Shown here: positions 1 through 9,884 of the stretch, one piece after another
Numbering within the stretch: position 1 is the first letter of the stretch
Layout: each line of letters begins with the position of its first letter
Assembly: GCA_038744685.1 (NCBI GenBank)
Contig: JBCDMB010000024.1
Coordinates: forward strand, 1-55,640
Direction of reading: 5' to 3'
DNA length: 55,640 bases
Origin: Verrucomicrobiota bacterium
GTDB lineage: Bacteria > Verrucomicrobiota > Verrucomicrobiia > Opitutales > Puniceicoccaceae
Made by a program: the position numbers and the translations under genes
The notes under the pieces: model-generated
Told to the model about the DNA's origin: nothing
What the model saw: the letters and a program-made list of their open reading frames with translations, nothing else
Databases searched by the model: none

Positions 1-210
1 AACAAACCCTCCCCATTCACCGTCCGGCTCATCACATGGTAGTAGCCCAACCCTCCCTCCACCAAACGCCTACGCCTTCGTTTCATGACGATGACTCAAC
101 GCCAAACTATCAAGCCTGTCAAATAAAATAAACCTGGTTAATTTATGTTCTCATCAAGAATATTTTGGGATGTTGCCAGTCAATCTTTTACACTCCACTC
201 TCGGTGATTC

Positions 211-2028
211 ATGACTTGGGAGATTGTTTTTGTTCTCTTACTTCTGGCTTGCGCAGTTGCGAGTTTTACTAAGGAGAAGGTTTCTGCGGACGTTACTGCG
301 ATCGTTGTATTCGTTGTTTTGGCGCTCGGAGCTGCTCTTTTCCCAGACTCTCGGTTACCGAGCATCAAGGAATTGATGGGCGTTTTTGCGAATCCGGCGC
401 CTCTCACGATTGCGGCAATGTTTATTATCAGCGCAGGACTCGAGCGCTGCGGAGTAATCTCTTCCCTGACCGTTTTGCTGCAAAAGACGACACGGTACGG
501 ATATCGGTCCTTCCTTTTGCTATTGATTTTGCCCGTCGCTGTAATCTCAGCCTTTGTAAACAACACTCCCGTCGTTGTAATTCTGATTCCAGTCGTGATC
601 AGTCTAAGCGCCAATCTCGGGGTTCCCGCTTCTAAGGTTCTTATTCCTCTCAGTTACGCATCGATTTTTGGGGGAACCTGCACTCTTATGGGGACCAGCA
701 CAAACATTCTTGGCTCCTCTCTGCTCTCTTCATCCGGCTACGAAGGATTCAGTATGTTTGAATTTTCCAAAGTAGCCTTCCCTCTCGCTATTCTTGGAAC
801 AATCTACCTGACGATTTTCGGAAAATTCATCCTGCCCAAGCGGGAAAGTCTCGGAGAATTAATTCCCGCAGAAGCACGCAAGGAGTACCTAGCTGAGGCG
901 TTTGTCCGCCCAGACTCTCCCCTCGCAGGCAAGATGGTCAAAGAGATTAAGATCCTCAAACAAGACGGTATTCGACTGGTCGAACTCGTTCGGTCCGGAA
1001 CGCCGATCTCTGGCGACCTCAAGGAAATTGAGCTTCGCGGTGGGGATCGTGTGGTGCTTGCCTGTAGACCATCTGGTCTTGCTGAGGCACGGGAATTCGA
1101 GGGCTTCATCTTGACCGCAGAAAAAGATGCCGATCTTGAGCCTATTTCAGCCAGACAAGCTTCGATCGTCGAGGCAATGGTTGCTCCAAACTCCCCTTTT
1201 GTAGGCAGAACTATCGCAGCCACAAATTTTCGTCAGCGGTTTCGCACGCTAATTCTAGCCGTTCACCGTGAAGGCAGAAACCTCAATGCTGACTTCCAGC
1301 GAACTATCCTTGCCCCAGGTGATACGCTTTTACTTCTCGGCCCGGACGAGGCACTAGATCTGATCCGGAATAGTGGTGATCTCGTTCTCCTTGACCAACC
1401 CGCAGTACCTGCAGACACCCGGAAAAAGATGGCGCCCACTGCCATCGGGGTTCTTGTAGGGGTCGTCTTACTCGCAACCTTCAATGTCGTTCCAATCGCA
1501 GTTTCGACTCTGGTTGGAGTCAGCGTCCTCTTTCTGACAGGCTGCCTGAAGCCGCAAGAAGGCTATGAAGCAGTCGAATGGAAGATCCTCGTTTTGATTT
1601 ACGGAATGCTAGGATTGGGCTTGGCACTCCAGACTACGGGTGCGTCGATGCTATTCGCTGAGTCTGCAAACGCCGCTGTGGAAGCGTGGATTCCACACGA
1701 GTGGCAGCCCTTTGTTCTTTTGGCAGTGATCTATTTGGCGAGCAGCGTTTTCACAGAGTTTCTTTCAAACAACGCTACCGTAGTTCTTATGGTTCCGTTA
1801 GCCATCACTCTTGCCCTGAGTATGGGAGCGGATCCAAGGCCTTTTGCGATTGCCTGCTGCATTGGATCGTCTGCCAGTTTCGCTACTCCTATTGGCTACC
1901 AAACCAATACGCTCGTATATGGAGTTGGTGCTTATCGATTTACCGATTTTGTTCGGATCGGCCTTCCTTTGAATCTCATGTATGCGGTAGGAACCATTTT
2001 TCTGGTTTCCTATTTCTGGGACGTCTAG
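211..2028 (+). CDS. SLC13/DASS-family anion transporter with two RCK_C (TrkA-C) domains
   Basis: Inner-membrane anion symporter, 605 aa. Hydrophobic helices at about residues 1-200 and 405-605 flank a soluble insert (about 215-385) that holds two TrkA-C/RCK_C-like regulatory domains. That layout is typical of SAC1-like SLC13 transporters for sulfate or dicarboxylates. Sequence support: the two inverted repeats carry family-like motifs, [15 protein letters not shown] in the first half and [16 protein letters not shown] in the second, each with an asparagine pair where SLC13 proteins bind Na+ and substrate. The ATG start gives a first membrane segment immediately. It stands alone, about 50 bases before the DUF4139 gene on the same strand. 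The substrate cannot be told from sequence; sulfate, as for the SulP transporter at 32696-34507, is only one option. Confidence 0.85.
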   Translation: MTWEIVFVLLLLACAVASFTKEKVSADVTAIVVFVVLALGAALFPDSRLPSIKELMGVFANPAPLTIAAMFIISAGLERCGVISSLTVLLQKTTRYGYRSFLLLLILPVAVISAFVNNTPVVVILIPVVISLSANLGVPASKVLIPLSYASIFGGTCTLMGTSTNILGSSLLSSSGYEGFSMFEFSKVAFPLAILGTIYLTIFGKFILPKRESLGELIPAEARKEYLAEAFVRPDSPLAGKMVKEIKILKQDGIRLVELVRSGTPISGDLKEIELRGGDRVVLACRPSGLAEAREFEGFILTAEKDADLEPISARQASIVEAMVAPNSPFVGRTIAATNFRQRFRTLILAVHREGRNLNADFQRTILAPGDTLLLLGPDEALDLIRNSGDLVLLDQPAVPADTRKKMAPTAIGVLVGVVLLATFNVVPIAVSTLVGVSVLFLTGCLKPQEGYEAVEWKILVLIYGMLGLGLALQTTGASMLFAESANAAVEAWIPHEWQPFVLLAVIYLASSVFTEFLSNNATVVLMVPLAITLALSMGADPRPFAIACCIGSSASFATPIGYQTNTLVYGVGAYRFTDFVRIGLPLNLMYAVGTIFLVSYFWDV

Positions 2029-2075
2029 CCAATCCCCGATCCCCCACAGAAACAACCAACCCAAGCCTCAACTCC

Positions 2076-3506
2076 ATGTGCAATAGACCCTTCCGCATCC
2101 TAGCCCTTGCTCTGAGTCCACTCTTATCTTCGAGTGCTCAAACAGGGCTTACCATCTACAATGAGAACTTTGCCGTAGTGCGTGACTCCGTCCCACTTCA
2201 GCTGAGTGAAGGTTCTCAGGAGATTTCCTATAGTGGTGTGACAAGCCAACTAGAGCCTGAGTCTGTAGTGCTCCGCGACAAGTCGGGAACTGTCGACCTC
2301 CGGATACTCGAACAGAGCTACCGGGGAGACCCAGTCAATCAGGAACGGCTCCTTCAGTTCTTTGAAGGCGAGACGATCTCGTTTCAAAATGAAACGGAAT
2401 CAGGGGAACAGATCATCGAAGGAAAAATTATCCGTGCTCCAACCCGCTCATCATCAGGTTTTCTTGAGCCCATTCTCCTCGTGGATGGCTTGATCCGGCT
2501 TTCTCTTCCCGGACAGCCCTTATTTCCGGATCTCGGGGATGGTTCCATACTCAGACCTACCCTCTCGTGGAAGATCTACTCTCCCACTTCCGCCGACATT
2601 GACGCAGAACTGAGTTACCTAACCAACGGCCTTTCATGGAAGTCCGATTACAATTTGATTCTTCCTGAGAAGGGAGATGCAGTCTCCCTCACGGGCTGGG
2701 TCTCTCTGACCAATCGAAGCGGGAAAAGCTTTTCCAACAGCCAGATCAAACTCATTGCGGGTGATGTAAACAAGGTGATTGAGGTGCCGCAAGCGAGCGC
2801 AGACTTCTTTGTAGCCAAGACCCTTTCCGAGGCAGCGCCCCCATCCGTGGAAGAAAGAAAGTTTGACGAATTTCATTTGTATTCCCTCCCAGAACAAACG
2901 GACCTCCGCGATCAGGAGACCAAACAACTCGAGTTTGTTCGGGCGGACCCAATCGAGACGAAGAAGACCTACGTCTACGACGGCTCGCTGACCAGTAACT
3001 ACCGAGTAAGCAGCGCAATTGAAGACCCGAATTATGGTAGAAATAGCCAACCGGACGTCGCCATTTACCGTGAGTTCAAAAATTCAGAGAACAACAATCT
3101 CGGAGTGCCTCTCCCCGCGGGAACGGTTCGTTTTTATCGCACAGACATCGATGGACAGATCGAGTTTATTGGCGAAAACACCATCGATCACACTCCGAAA
3201 AATGAACTCGTCCGTCTCTATCTAGGGAACGCCTTCGACATTGTGGGAGAGCGAAGAGTGACTGACTTTTTTCGACACACTCGGCAAGACCTGATCCGCG
3301 AGTCATTTGAAATTGAGGTGCGAAACCGGAGCGAAGAAGAGGTTACCGTCAAAGTAGTCGAAAATCTCTATCGGTGGGTGAATTGGGAGATAGTTGAGTC
3401 GAGTGTGGACTTTGAAAAGGTCGACGCGAGGTCAATCGGATTTTCCCTTATCATCCCCGCCGAAGAAACGGGCAAGGTTACTTACACGGTCGAGTACACC
3501 TGGTGA
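2076..3506 (+). CDS. Secreted DUF4139-family protein
   Basis: Exported protein of unknown function, 476 aa. I place the start at the ATG at 2076 because it opens a signal peptide ([17 protein letters not shown]). The open frame continues far upstream, but that part overlaps the transporter and reads as a shadow. The mature N-terminus ([18 protein letters not shown], with [16 protein letters not shown] following) matches the DUF4139 family. The C-terminal half is beta-rich and ends in a VTYTVEYTW-like strand, also as in DUF4139. It starts 47 bases after the SLC13 gene, so cotranscription is possible. No catalytic residues are recognisable; family members are presumed periplasmic or surface proteins. 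Confidence 0.75.
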   Translation: MCNRPFRILALALSPLLSSSAQTGLTIYNENFAVVRDSVPLQLSEGSQEISYSGVTSQLEPESVVLRDKSGTVDLRILEQSYRGDPVNQERLLQFFEGETISFQNETESGEQIIEGKIIRAPTRSSSGFLEPILLVDGLIRLSLPGQPLFPDLGDGSILRPTLSWKIYSPTSADIDAELSYLTNGLSWKSDYNLILPEKGDAVSLTGWVSLTNRSGKSFSNSQIKLIAGDVNKVIEVPQASADFFVAKTLSEAAPPSVEERKFDEFHLYSLPEQTDLRDQETKQLEFVRADPIETKKTYVYDGSLTSNYRVSSAIEDPNYGRNSQPDVAIYREFKNSENNNLGVPLPAGTVRFYRTDIDGQIEFIGENTIDHTPKNELVRLYLGNAFDIVGERRVTDFFRHTRQDLIRESFEIEVRNRSEEEVTVKVVENLYRWVNWEIVESSVDFEKVDARSIGFSLIIPAEETGKVTYTVEYTW

Positions 3507-3525
3507 GTGCAAAACCTGAAAACCG

Positions 3526-4473
3526 CTAATACCCCTTCACCCGGAAAAGCGAGGTCACGCTGGAATTGCCGTGAATCCGCTTGATCGCCTCCGCCAAGAG
3601 TGAGGACACCGTAAGGATTTTGATCGGCAGGTCACCAACGTCGAGTTTCACCGTGTCAGTTGTAATCAGTCGATCGATGTATCCCTGAGCCAGACGCTCG
3701 AATCCAATTTCGTTGATCGTTCCATGACTAACTGCAGCCATCACGCTTTTCGCCCCATTCTCTTTCAGCAATTTTGCTGCAGCCGTGAGCGTTCCTGCAG
3801 TCTCTGTCATATCGTCAACGATTAGAATATCACATCCCTTGACCTCGCCAACGATGTTGAAGGCTTCGACAGTTTGTGCATTCATCCTACGCTTGGCACA
3901 GAAACCAAGTGGGCAACCCAGCAAATCTGCATAGGCAGCCGCCATCTTCATTCCTCCAACATCCGGCGAGAAAACGGTAAGACTTTCCGTTTTCAGAGTT
4001 CTCAAATAGTCATAGACCACAGGGGATGCGTAGAGGTGATCCACGGGTATGTCGAAGAACCCCTGGATCTGCTGGGCATGTAGATCCATAGTGAGAATCC
4101 TGTTAGCTCCTGCAGCAACGAGAAGGTTCGCCACCAGCTTGGAAGTGATCGGCACTCGTGGCTGATCTTTTCGGTCCTGCCGGGCATAACCGTAAAAAGG
4201 AATGACAGCTGTAATACGCCGTGCAGAAGCCCTTCTTGCCGCATCAATCATGATGAGGAGCTCCATAATATGATGGTTCGCAGGTACAGAAGTGCTTTGG
4301 ACGATGAATATATCATCACCCCTGATGTTTTCGGTGAACTTTACGAAAGTCTCTCCATCAGGAAAACTCGTCACCGTGACTTCGCCCGCAGCTATTCCAA
4401 TACAATCGCAGATCTTTTTGACCAACTCCGGATTTGAGCTACCGGAGAACACTTTCAATTGCGATTCTTTCAT
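3526..4473 (-). CDS. prs: Ribose-phosphate pyrophosphokinase (PRPP synthetase)
   Basis: Makes PRPP from ribose 5-phosphate and ATP, feeding nucleotide, NAD, histidine and tryptophan synthesis. At 315 aa it has the usual family length. Visible motifs: SFPDGE near the N-terminus, the ATP-loop motif FYGYARQDRK, DLHAQQIQGFF, and the PRPP-binding loop DILIVDDMTETAGT. I chose the ATG at 4473 over the longer frame to 4491: it gives the canonical N-terminus (KVFSGSSNPEL) and lies just past the lpxD stop, with GAGGAA upstream. It is the last gene of the bamA-skp-lpxD run. The convergent DUF4139 gene ends 19 bases away, with no obvious terminator between them. Confidence 0.95.
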   Translation of the reverse strand: MKESQLKVFSGSSNPELVKKICDCIGIAAGEVTVTSFPDGETFVKFTENIRGDDIFIVQSTSVPANHHIMELLIMIDAARRASARRITAVIPFYGYARQDRKDQPRVPITSKLVANLLVAAGANRILTMDLHAQQIQGFFDIPVDHLYASPVVYDYLRTLKTESLTVFSPDVGGMKMAAAYADLLGCPLGFCAKRRMNAQTVEAFNIVGEVKGCDILIVDDMTETAGTLTAAAKLLKENGAKSVMAAVSHGTINEIGFERLAQGYIDRLITTDTVKLDVGDLPIKILTVSSLLAEAIKRIHGNSSVTSLFRVKGY

Positions 4474-4477
4474 ACGC

Positions 4478-5515
4478 TTATTCCTCTTCAAATCGTTTCT
4501 CGAAATTCTTGAACCTCGTAAAAATCTCGGGAAGCCTTCGCTGGAGAGCGGTTATTCTGTGATAGAGGTTCAGATCGAAAGCGGGTGATCCACGCACTGC
4601 GCTACCGGGCGGCAGCGATTTCGAGACGCCGCTCTGCGCTCCAATTTGCGAACCTTTTCCTAGAAGCACGTGTCCCACTACCCCACTTTGTCCTCCGATC
4701 ACTACGTAGTCCTCCACCGTTGTGCTTCCGCTAATACCCACTTGAGCGACGATCAGGCAATATTTTCCAATCTGCACGTTGTGCCCGATCTGAACCAAAT
4801 TATCGATTTTTGTGCCCTCTCCCACCCTAGTCTCGCTGAAACGGGCACGGTCAATTGTCGTATTGGCTCCCACCTCGACATCCCTTTCCAAAATGACACG
4901 GCCTATCTGAGGGATCTTCTGGTGAACTCCATCAACCGTTTCGTAACCAAAACCATCCGCGCCGATCACTACACCGGGGTTTAAGATAACCCGTTCTCCT
5001 ATTTCGCAAAAATCGCCCACGGTCACGTGAGTGAGGATCCGACTCTCTGCTCCGATAACCACATTTGCCCCTAGACTTACGTGAGAGGCCAATAAAGCGT
5101 CGGGCCCAATTTTCGTTCCAGCCGAAACCAGACAGTAAGGACCGACCGAAGCGGACTCATGCACAACAGCGTCTCGATCAATTACAGCTGTCGGGTGAAT
5201 ACCCGCTGGCGACCGGGGCCAATAGCGACGCTCAAGAAGCGCACAGAGTCGACCCAGGGCGAAAGACGGGTTCTCCACCCTCACATAAACTTGGTCAGCT
5301 CCAGGATGCCCCTCGTAGTCCAAAGGCAATAGAAGAACCGAGGCTGTGCTTTGAGCTACCTCGTGAGTATACTTTGAGTTGCCTAGAAAAGATAAATCGC
5401 CCTTCCTAGCCCCACTCAGAGTGGAGATTCCAGTAATTTCTCCATCCCAACTTCCTTCAATGCTTCGGTCGCCGAGGGTCGATAGGAAATCGGTAAATGG
5501 AAGAGAGAACTTCAT
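4478..5515 (-). CDS. lpxD: UDP-3-O-acylglucosamine N-acyltransferase
   Basis: Third step of lipid A synthesis: transfers a 3-hydroxyacyl chain from acyl-ACP to the 2-amino group of UDP-3-O-acylglucosamine in the cytoplasm. 345 aa. The N-terminal uridine-binding domain (about 1-105) contains [17 protein letters not shown] left-handed beta-helix of hexapeptide repeats follows, starting near [13 protein letters not shown]. It includes the catalytic histidine motif [13 protein letters not shown] and the stretch [10 protein letters not shown], and ends in a short alpha-helical tail. It sits downstream of the Skp-like gene and 4 bases before prs, the classic order for outer-membrane biogenesis genes. 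Its presence shows that the organism is diderm and makes lipid A. Confidence 0.95.
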   Translation of the reverse strand: MKFSLPFTDFLSTLGDRSIEGSWDGEITGISTLSGARKGDLSFLGNSKYTHEVAQSTASVLLLPLDYEGHPGADQVYVRVENPSFALGRLCALLERRYWPRSPAGIHPTAVIDRDAVVHESASVGPYCLVSAGTKIGPDALLASHVSLGANVVIGAESRILTHVTVGDFCEIGERVILNPGVVIGADGFGYETVDGVHQKIPQIGRVILERDVEVGANTTIDRARFSETRVGEGTKIDNLVQIGHNVQIGKYCLIVAQVGISGSTTVEDYVVIGGQSGVVGHVLLGKGSQIGAQSGVSKSLPPGSAVRGSPAFDLNLYHRITALQRRLPEIFTRFKNFEKRFEEE

Positions 5516-5618
5516 CCAACGTCGTTCAGCAACGACCGAAAGAGAAATAAATCTGGGCGAAAAACGTCCGAATCACCCATCAAAAGATACGTTCCTACAG
5601 TCAGCAAGACGCCAACCG

Positions 5619-6176
5619 TTACTCCTCAGATTCTTCCTTAAGTTCAGCGAGGACCTCATCAGAAATCTCCATCGCATCACTGAAATAAAGCACGATTTGG
5701 TTTTGGTTACTCAAGACGAGATCAAACCCTCCCGCTTCTGCGACCGTTGCCGCTGCACCACGCACATCGTCCAATACCATCGAAAGCATGTTCTGCTCGC
5801 GCTGGGCAATAGTCCTCCTCGCCTCCTGCTGGAGCCTCTGGAACTCGATTGCTTCCTGCTCAAGACTTACCTGTAACTCCCGAAGCTCGTTGCGCGCTTC
5901 CATCTGGGATTCCTCGCTACTGGTTGGGTTATTGATACGGTCGGTGACCGCTTGGATTTCCTCTCGGAGGGCGTTGATGGAGTCAACCATTGGGCGAAGC
6001 TCCGCGTCCGCTCTCTGTTGTTGGGCAGTTAGTTCGGCTCGGGCCTCGTTGAAGGTCTCGTATTGTTGAAGAACGAGGTCGAGATCGACGATAGCGACCT
6101 TTGGCGCCTCCTGCGCCCCTGTCGAAAGCAATCCGGCCAAGAGACCAGCGAAAATAAGAATGGTTTTATTGATCAT
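5619..6176 (-). CDS. OmpH/Skp-family periplasmic chaperone
   Basis: Periplasmic chaperone thought to carry unfolded outer-membrane proteins to the Bam complex. 185 aa. The ATG at 6176 is preferred because it opens a signal peptide (INKTILIFAGLLAGLLSTGAQ); the longer frame to 6212 begins with TTG and adds 12 residues unlike a signal. The mature protein starts with the family-typical strand KVAIVDLDLVLQQY. A long charged coiled coil rich in E, Q, A and R follows (about residues 40-135), and then a C-terminal strand region (GGFDLVLSNQNQIVLYF). It lies between bamA and lpxD, as in many Gram-negative genomes. Confidence 0.88.
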   Translation of the reverse strand: MINKTILIFAGLLAGLLSTGAQEAPKVAIVDLDLVLQQYETFNEARAELTAQQQRADAELRPMVDSINALREEIQAVTDRINNPTSSEESQMEARNELRELQVSLEQEAIEFQRLQQEARRTIAQREQNMLSMVLDDVRGAAATVAEAGGFDLVLSNQNQIVLYFSDAMEISDEVLAELKEESEE

Positions 6177-6236
6177 TGGATGTTGTGGGTTTGAGACTGG
6201 TGGTAAAGACAAGACGGTAGAGAATAGTTTGGCGAA

Positions 6237-8567
6237 TTAGAAGCGCGTTCCGAAGGAAAAGTTAAATTGCATGCCGTCATCGTTAGTATCATCTGACGTA
6301 ATCGGAAAGCCAAAATCCAGCCTCAGGGGAGCACCGAGAATGAAAACGCGAAACCCGAAGCCCCAGTCGTCGTTATAGGCTGAAGCTCCAAAGTCCCAAT
6401 CATCGGGATTGACGAATCCCCAGTCGTAGAAAAGTACGAACTCTAGCGGCTGGGCGAGCTGGAACATGTATTCCGCTGAGAAATACGCAAATGAGTTACC
6501 TCCGATCGGTTCATTGTTTTCATCTTTCGGTCCCACATCTCGAAAGCCAAAGCCCCTTAGAGTATTCGGACCACCGAGGAAGAATCGGTCGAAGAAGGGA
6601 ACGTCGCTATCGCTGTAAGGGACGATTGTTCCAATTCTGCCGAAGAATGCCATCCCCTGGTTCAAGTACTCAAATGTAGGGATGAATTGAGAGGCTCGAA
6701 TCTGGTTCTTCCAGTAGTCAACATCCCCTCCAAACGGTCCTCCAGCGACCTGTGTATTGAACTCGAGACGATTACCCGTGCGGGTGATCAAGAGTCGATC
6801 GCGGGTATCCCGAGTGAGGGTGCCTCCTACCTTGGATACGAGAGTATTACCCTCTTCCTCCTGAATCTGGCTTGAGGCATCTTCAGAGACGTCAAAAATA
6901 TTAACCTGCTCCAAACTATAGCTTAGTCTGCCCTCCACTAACTCAAAGAGCCTCTTTCGCAGATAAACCTCAAAGCCGGTGCGCAACTCATTAAACACCG
7001 CACTATTGAAGTCAGTTTCCCTCCGAAAGATTTCAAAGCCGAGTGCCAACCGCTGTTCAAATAACCAAGGCTCCTCAAATGAAAGGACGATCTCATTGCT
7101 CCGGGAACCGATTTGAAACCGAAGACGGAACTTTTGTCCGTCCCCTTGGAAGTAGGAACGCCAATTGAAGATATCAAAATTGCCTTGGCTTATTTCTGCA
7201 AAAAAGACCGCACGTTCCAGAGAACTGAATCCAGCACCGAAGGTAAGGTTCCCGGTACGACCCTCTTGAACCACTATGCTGAGATCTTTTCTCCCGGGGA
7301 TGTTGGTCGATTCGGGCCGCAACGAAACCGATTCGAAATATCGCGTATTCTCCAGGCGGAGCTGGCTGTTTCGCATGCGCTTGAGGTCAAACGTATCTCC
7401 AGGGGCCAACGCCAATTCGCGTATGATGACAATGCTCTTTGTTTTTGTATTCCCCTGGATGTTGATGGACTCGACGTCGAACTTTCCGCTTTCGGAGACC
7501 TGATAGTTCAAATCGATCGCTCCCGTCTCGAGGTTGGGCGATCGAAGTGCCCGAACAAAAGTCTCTAGGTAACCGTCCGCACCGTAAAACAGCCTAATCT
7601 CCTCGCGAGCTTCCGCCACTTTAGACGGCGAAAAGACATCACCCTGCTTCAACTCTGTTTGATCGAGAATCTCCTCATCGCTAAAAAGAGTATTCCCAGT
7701 CACCGATACTGTTCCAACCGAATACTGTTTTCCCAGATCAACACTGATAAAAATGTCTACCTTGTTCTCCTCCGGATAGGAAATACGAATTGCCGACTCC
7801 GGAATCTCCACGTCGAGGTATCCCTGATCGCGGATGTAGGCCAGAAGGCTTTGACGATCATCCACCAAAAGATCGGGGTCGAAGCGTCCCGTCCCGGTCA
7901 GCCAAGATGTGAAGAAATTCCATTCCTTGAGCTGCATCACCCGACGCAAGCTTGAAGCCGACAGATCGCCTATGCCCTCAAAATCAATATCGTTTACGCG
8001 GATCTTTTGACCTTCGATAATGCTAAAAATCACATCCAGACGGCCTGTGCTATCATCCCGAAGGATCTCATAATCCACATCCACATTGGAAAAGCCTTTC
8101 TTCAGGTAGAGAGCGAAAATAGCGTCTTCATCAGATTTCGCGGTAAACTCGTCGAAAAAGTCTCCGGACTCAGTAGCGATCTCATCCATCAACCGGGAGG
8201 TTTTGATCTTTTCGTTGCCGCGAAAAGTGATGCTTTCGATCCGATACTTCGGCTTTACCCGAAAGGTAACGACCACCTCGTCGTTCCCTACCTCATCAAC
8301 GTCGGCAGCAATAAATTCAAAAAAACCTGTCTGGTAGAGAGAGCGAATCGAACGATCAACAACCACCTGTTCAAAGAGAGTATTTCTCTGAACCTGAATA
8401 TTTCCTCGAATCAAAGCCTCACTCACAGAGGGAAACCCATCGTAACGAACCCTAACTTCGCGAACGGTCAGAGGGGATTCTGGCTCTTGTCCAAGAAGAC
8501 TGGACCCCAACCCTGAAACAGCAAACAGAACAAATAGTAAGAGAAGTGGCGAGAGACGCTGACGCAT
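6237..8567 (-). CDS. bamA: Outer-membrane protein assembly factor BamA (Omp85)
   Basis: Central pore of the beta-barrel assembly machine. From the ATG at 8567 it has 776 aa, with signal peptide RQRLSPLLLLFVLFAVSGLG and cleavage near LLGQ/EPES. Five POTRA-like repeats follow (first strands LTVREVRVRYDG, YRIESITFRGN, IRVNDIDFEG, YSVGTVSVTGN, FDVESINIQGN). The C-terminal Omp85 barrel contains FFLGGPNTLRGF, the conserved loop-6 type motif, and ends in phenylalanine (FSFGTRF). In-frame alternatives are ATG at 8591 and TTG at 8630; the TTG overlaps the upstream gene's stop by 4 bases. No strong ribosome site decides between them. Continued downstream by skp-like and lpxD. Confidence 0.95.
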   Translation of the reverse strand: MRQRLSPLLLLFVLFAVSGLGSSLLGQEPESPLTVREVRVRYDGFPSVSEALIRGNIQVQRNTLFEQVVVDRSIRSLYQTGFFEFIAADVDEVGNDEVVVTFRVKPKYRIESITFRGNEKIKTSRLMDEIATESGDFFDEFTAKSDEDAIFALYLKKGFSNVDVDYEILRDDSTGRLDVIFSIIEGQKIRVNDIDFEGIGDLSASSLRRVMQLKEWNFFTSWLTGTGRFDPDLLVDDRQSLLAYIRDQGYLDVEIPESAIRISYPEENKVDIFISVDLGKQYSVGTVSVTGNTLFSDEEILDQTELKQGDVFSPSKVAEAREEIRLFYGADGYLETFVRALRSPNLETGAIDLNYQVSESGKFDVESINIQGNTKTKSIVIIRELALAPGDTFDLKRMRNSQLRLENTRYFESVSLRPESTNIPGRKDLSIVVQEGRTGNLTFGAGFSSLERAVFFAEISQGNFDIFNWRSYFQGDGQKFRLRFQIGSRSNEIVLSFEEPWLFEQRLALGFEIFRRETDFNSAVFNELRTGFEVYLRKRLFELVEGRLSYSLEQVNIFDVSEDASSQIQEEEGNTLVSKVGGTLTRDTRDRLLITRTGNRLEFNTQVAGGPFGGDVDYWKNQIRASQFIPTFEYLNQGMAFFGRIGTIVPYSDSDVPFFDRFFLGGPNTLRGFGFRDVGPKDENNEPIGGNSFAYFSAEYMFQLAQPLEFVLFYDWGFVNPDDWDFGASAYNDDWGFGFRVFILGAPLRLDFGFPITSDDTNDDGMQFNFSFGTRF

Positions 8568-8626
8568 TGGTTTCGGAGGTTGACGGACCATTAGTCTCAA
8601 ATCAACCCATTCCCGAAGCCGATGTG

Positions 8627-9826
8627 TCAAAGATTACGGGCTGCAAAAGCAATTGCCTCACCAATTTTGTCCAAATCCTCGTCTGAGTGGCGCGCTGAAA
8701 CCGCGGTTCGAACCAAATCCTTCCCGGGTGGCACTCCAGGCGCGATCGACATCACCGTAAAAACACCTTGCGAGAGCAGATCCTTCCAAAACGCATAAAC
8801 ACGCTCTTTCGTCCCAAGAACGATCGGCATTGCCGGGGTTTCACTTCCCCAGGTATCCAAGCCAAGGTTATCCAGCATTGCCTTGTAGCGGTGTGTATTC
8901 CTCCAGAGTCGTTCCAAGTGCTCGGGCTCCTCTTTGAGAACTCTCAACGATGCAAGAGCGCAGGCGGCCTGTGCTGGCGATATTGCTGCACTAAAGATTG
9001 TCTGTTTCGAGTGTGTGCGCAGGTAGTCTATGTTTGCTTGCGACCCCGTCACAAATCCACCCGTGCTGGACAGTGCCTTCGAAAAACTGCCTGAGATGAT
9101 ATCGATTTCGTCCACCCGATCAAAGTGCGCTGCTGTTCCACGTCCACCAGGACCCATCACACCAAAGCCGTGAGCATCATCCATCACAGTGAACAGGTCG
9201 CGCTCTTGAGCAACTTCAACCAGCTCCGGGAGCCGGGCCACATGGCCCTCCATCGAGTAAACACCCTCAAAAAGCAAAAGTTTCGCCCGATCCGGATCTT
9301 CGTGGTCTAAAACATCCGTCAAATCAGACGGATTGTTGTGAATAAAGCGTTCGGCCGAAGCTCCGCTTAGATTGATGCCGGACCAAAGGGACGAATGGAC
9401 GTTTTTATCGACGACGATCAAATCGCCTCGCTCCGCAAACGTAGCCACCGCAGACATACAAGAGAGGTATCCAGCCGCATGGACGTGACAGGCCTCCTTA
9501 CCCACGAATTCAGCCAGCTCTTCCTCCAACTCAGTGTGGTATGACCGGCTGCCATTCGCTAGACGGGCTCCCGTCGTGCTGCTTCCCCAGGTTTCAAGTG
9601 CTTTCTTTCCAGCCTCAATCACTTTGGGGTGAGAGCCCAAACCAAGGTAATCGTTACTCGAGAGCATCAAGTAGGACTTGCCATCCTTCCAGACTTGCGT
9701 GCCCTCCTGTCTATCAAAAGTAAAGTAGTAGGGCGCGTATTTCAGCCGAAGCTTGGTAACTGAATCCTCCTCGCAGCGTTTGGCGATACGGCTTCGGGTG
9801 CTCTTCTTAGTTGGAAAAATAGCCAT
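8627..9826 (-). CDS. Alpha-oxoamine synthase family PLP enzyme (Kbl / BioF / SPT-like)
   Basis: 399-aa fold-type I PLP enzyme that would condense an acyl-CoA with a small amino acid with loss of CoA. Visible features: the family entry motif SSNDYLGLGSHPKV, TTGARLANGSRSYHTELEEE, MDDAHGFGVMGPGGRG (Asp-Ala-His that contacts PLP) and the Schiff-base lysine in SGSFSKALSSTGGF. Members include glycine C-acetyltransferase (Kbl), 8-amino-7-oxononanoate synthase (BioF), serine palmitoyltransferase and others. Sequence reading alone does not choose among them, and no biotin or threonine-degradation gene is adjacent. Its stop lies at or within about 60 bases of the bamA start, so it is probably cotranscribed with envelope genes, which makes a lipid role worth considering. 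Confidence 0.85.
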   Translation of the reverse strand: MAIFPTKKSTRSRIAKRCEEDSVTKLRLKYAPYYFTFDRQEGTQVWKDGKSYLMLSSNDYLGLGSHPKVIEAGKKALETWGSSTTGARLANGSRSYHTELEEELAEFVGKEACHVHAAGYLSCMSAVATFAERGDLIVVDKNVHSSLWSGINLSGASAERFIHNNPSDLTDVLDHEDPDRAKLLLFEGVYSMEGHVARLPELVEVAQERDLFTVMDDAHGFGVMGPGGRGTAAHFDRVDEIDIISGSFSKALSSTGGFVTGSQANIDYLRTHSKQTIFSAAISPAQAACALASLRVLKEEPEHLERLWRNTHRYKAMLDNLGLDTWGSETPAMPIVLGTKERVYAFWKDLLSQGVFTVMSIAPGVPPGKDLVRTAVSARHSDEDLDKIGEAIAFAARNL

Positions 9827-9851
9827 TCTTTGTATTCGGTCCGTTGGAGTA

Positions 9852-9884
9852 CCGATCGGTCACTGTCAAACTGACAGACCGATC
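9852..9884. other. Stem-loop between pheA and the alpha-oxoamine synthase gene
   Basis: Arms GATCGGTC-AC-TGTCA and TGACAGACCGATC can pair over 13 bp with a two-base bulge and a loop of about 3 bases. The structure covers the pheA stop codon. No T-run follows on the minus strand, so it does not look like an intrinsic terminator. It may slow RNA decay or polymerase between the two genes, or be a chance palindrome. Confidence 0.35.

Noticed and set aside
9852-9884. Intrinsic terminator between pheA and the alpha-oxoamine synthase gene
   Set aside because: A stem-loop exists but no T-run follows it in the direction of transcription.
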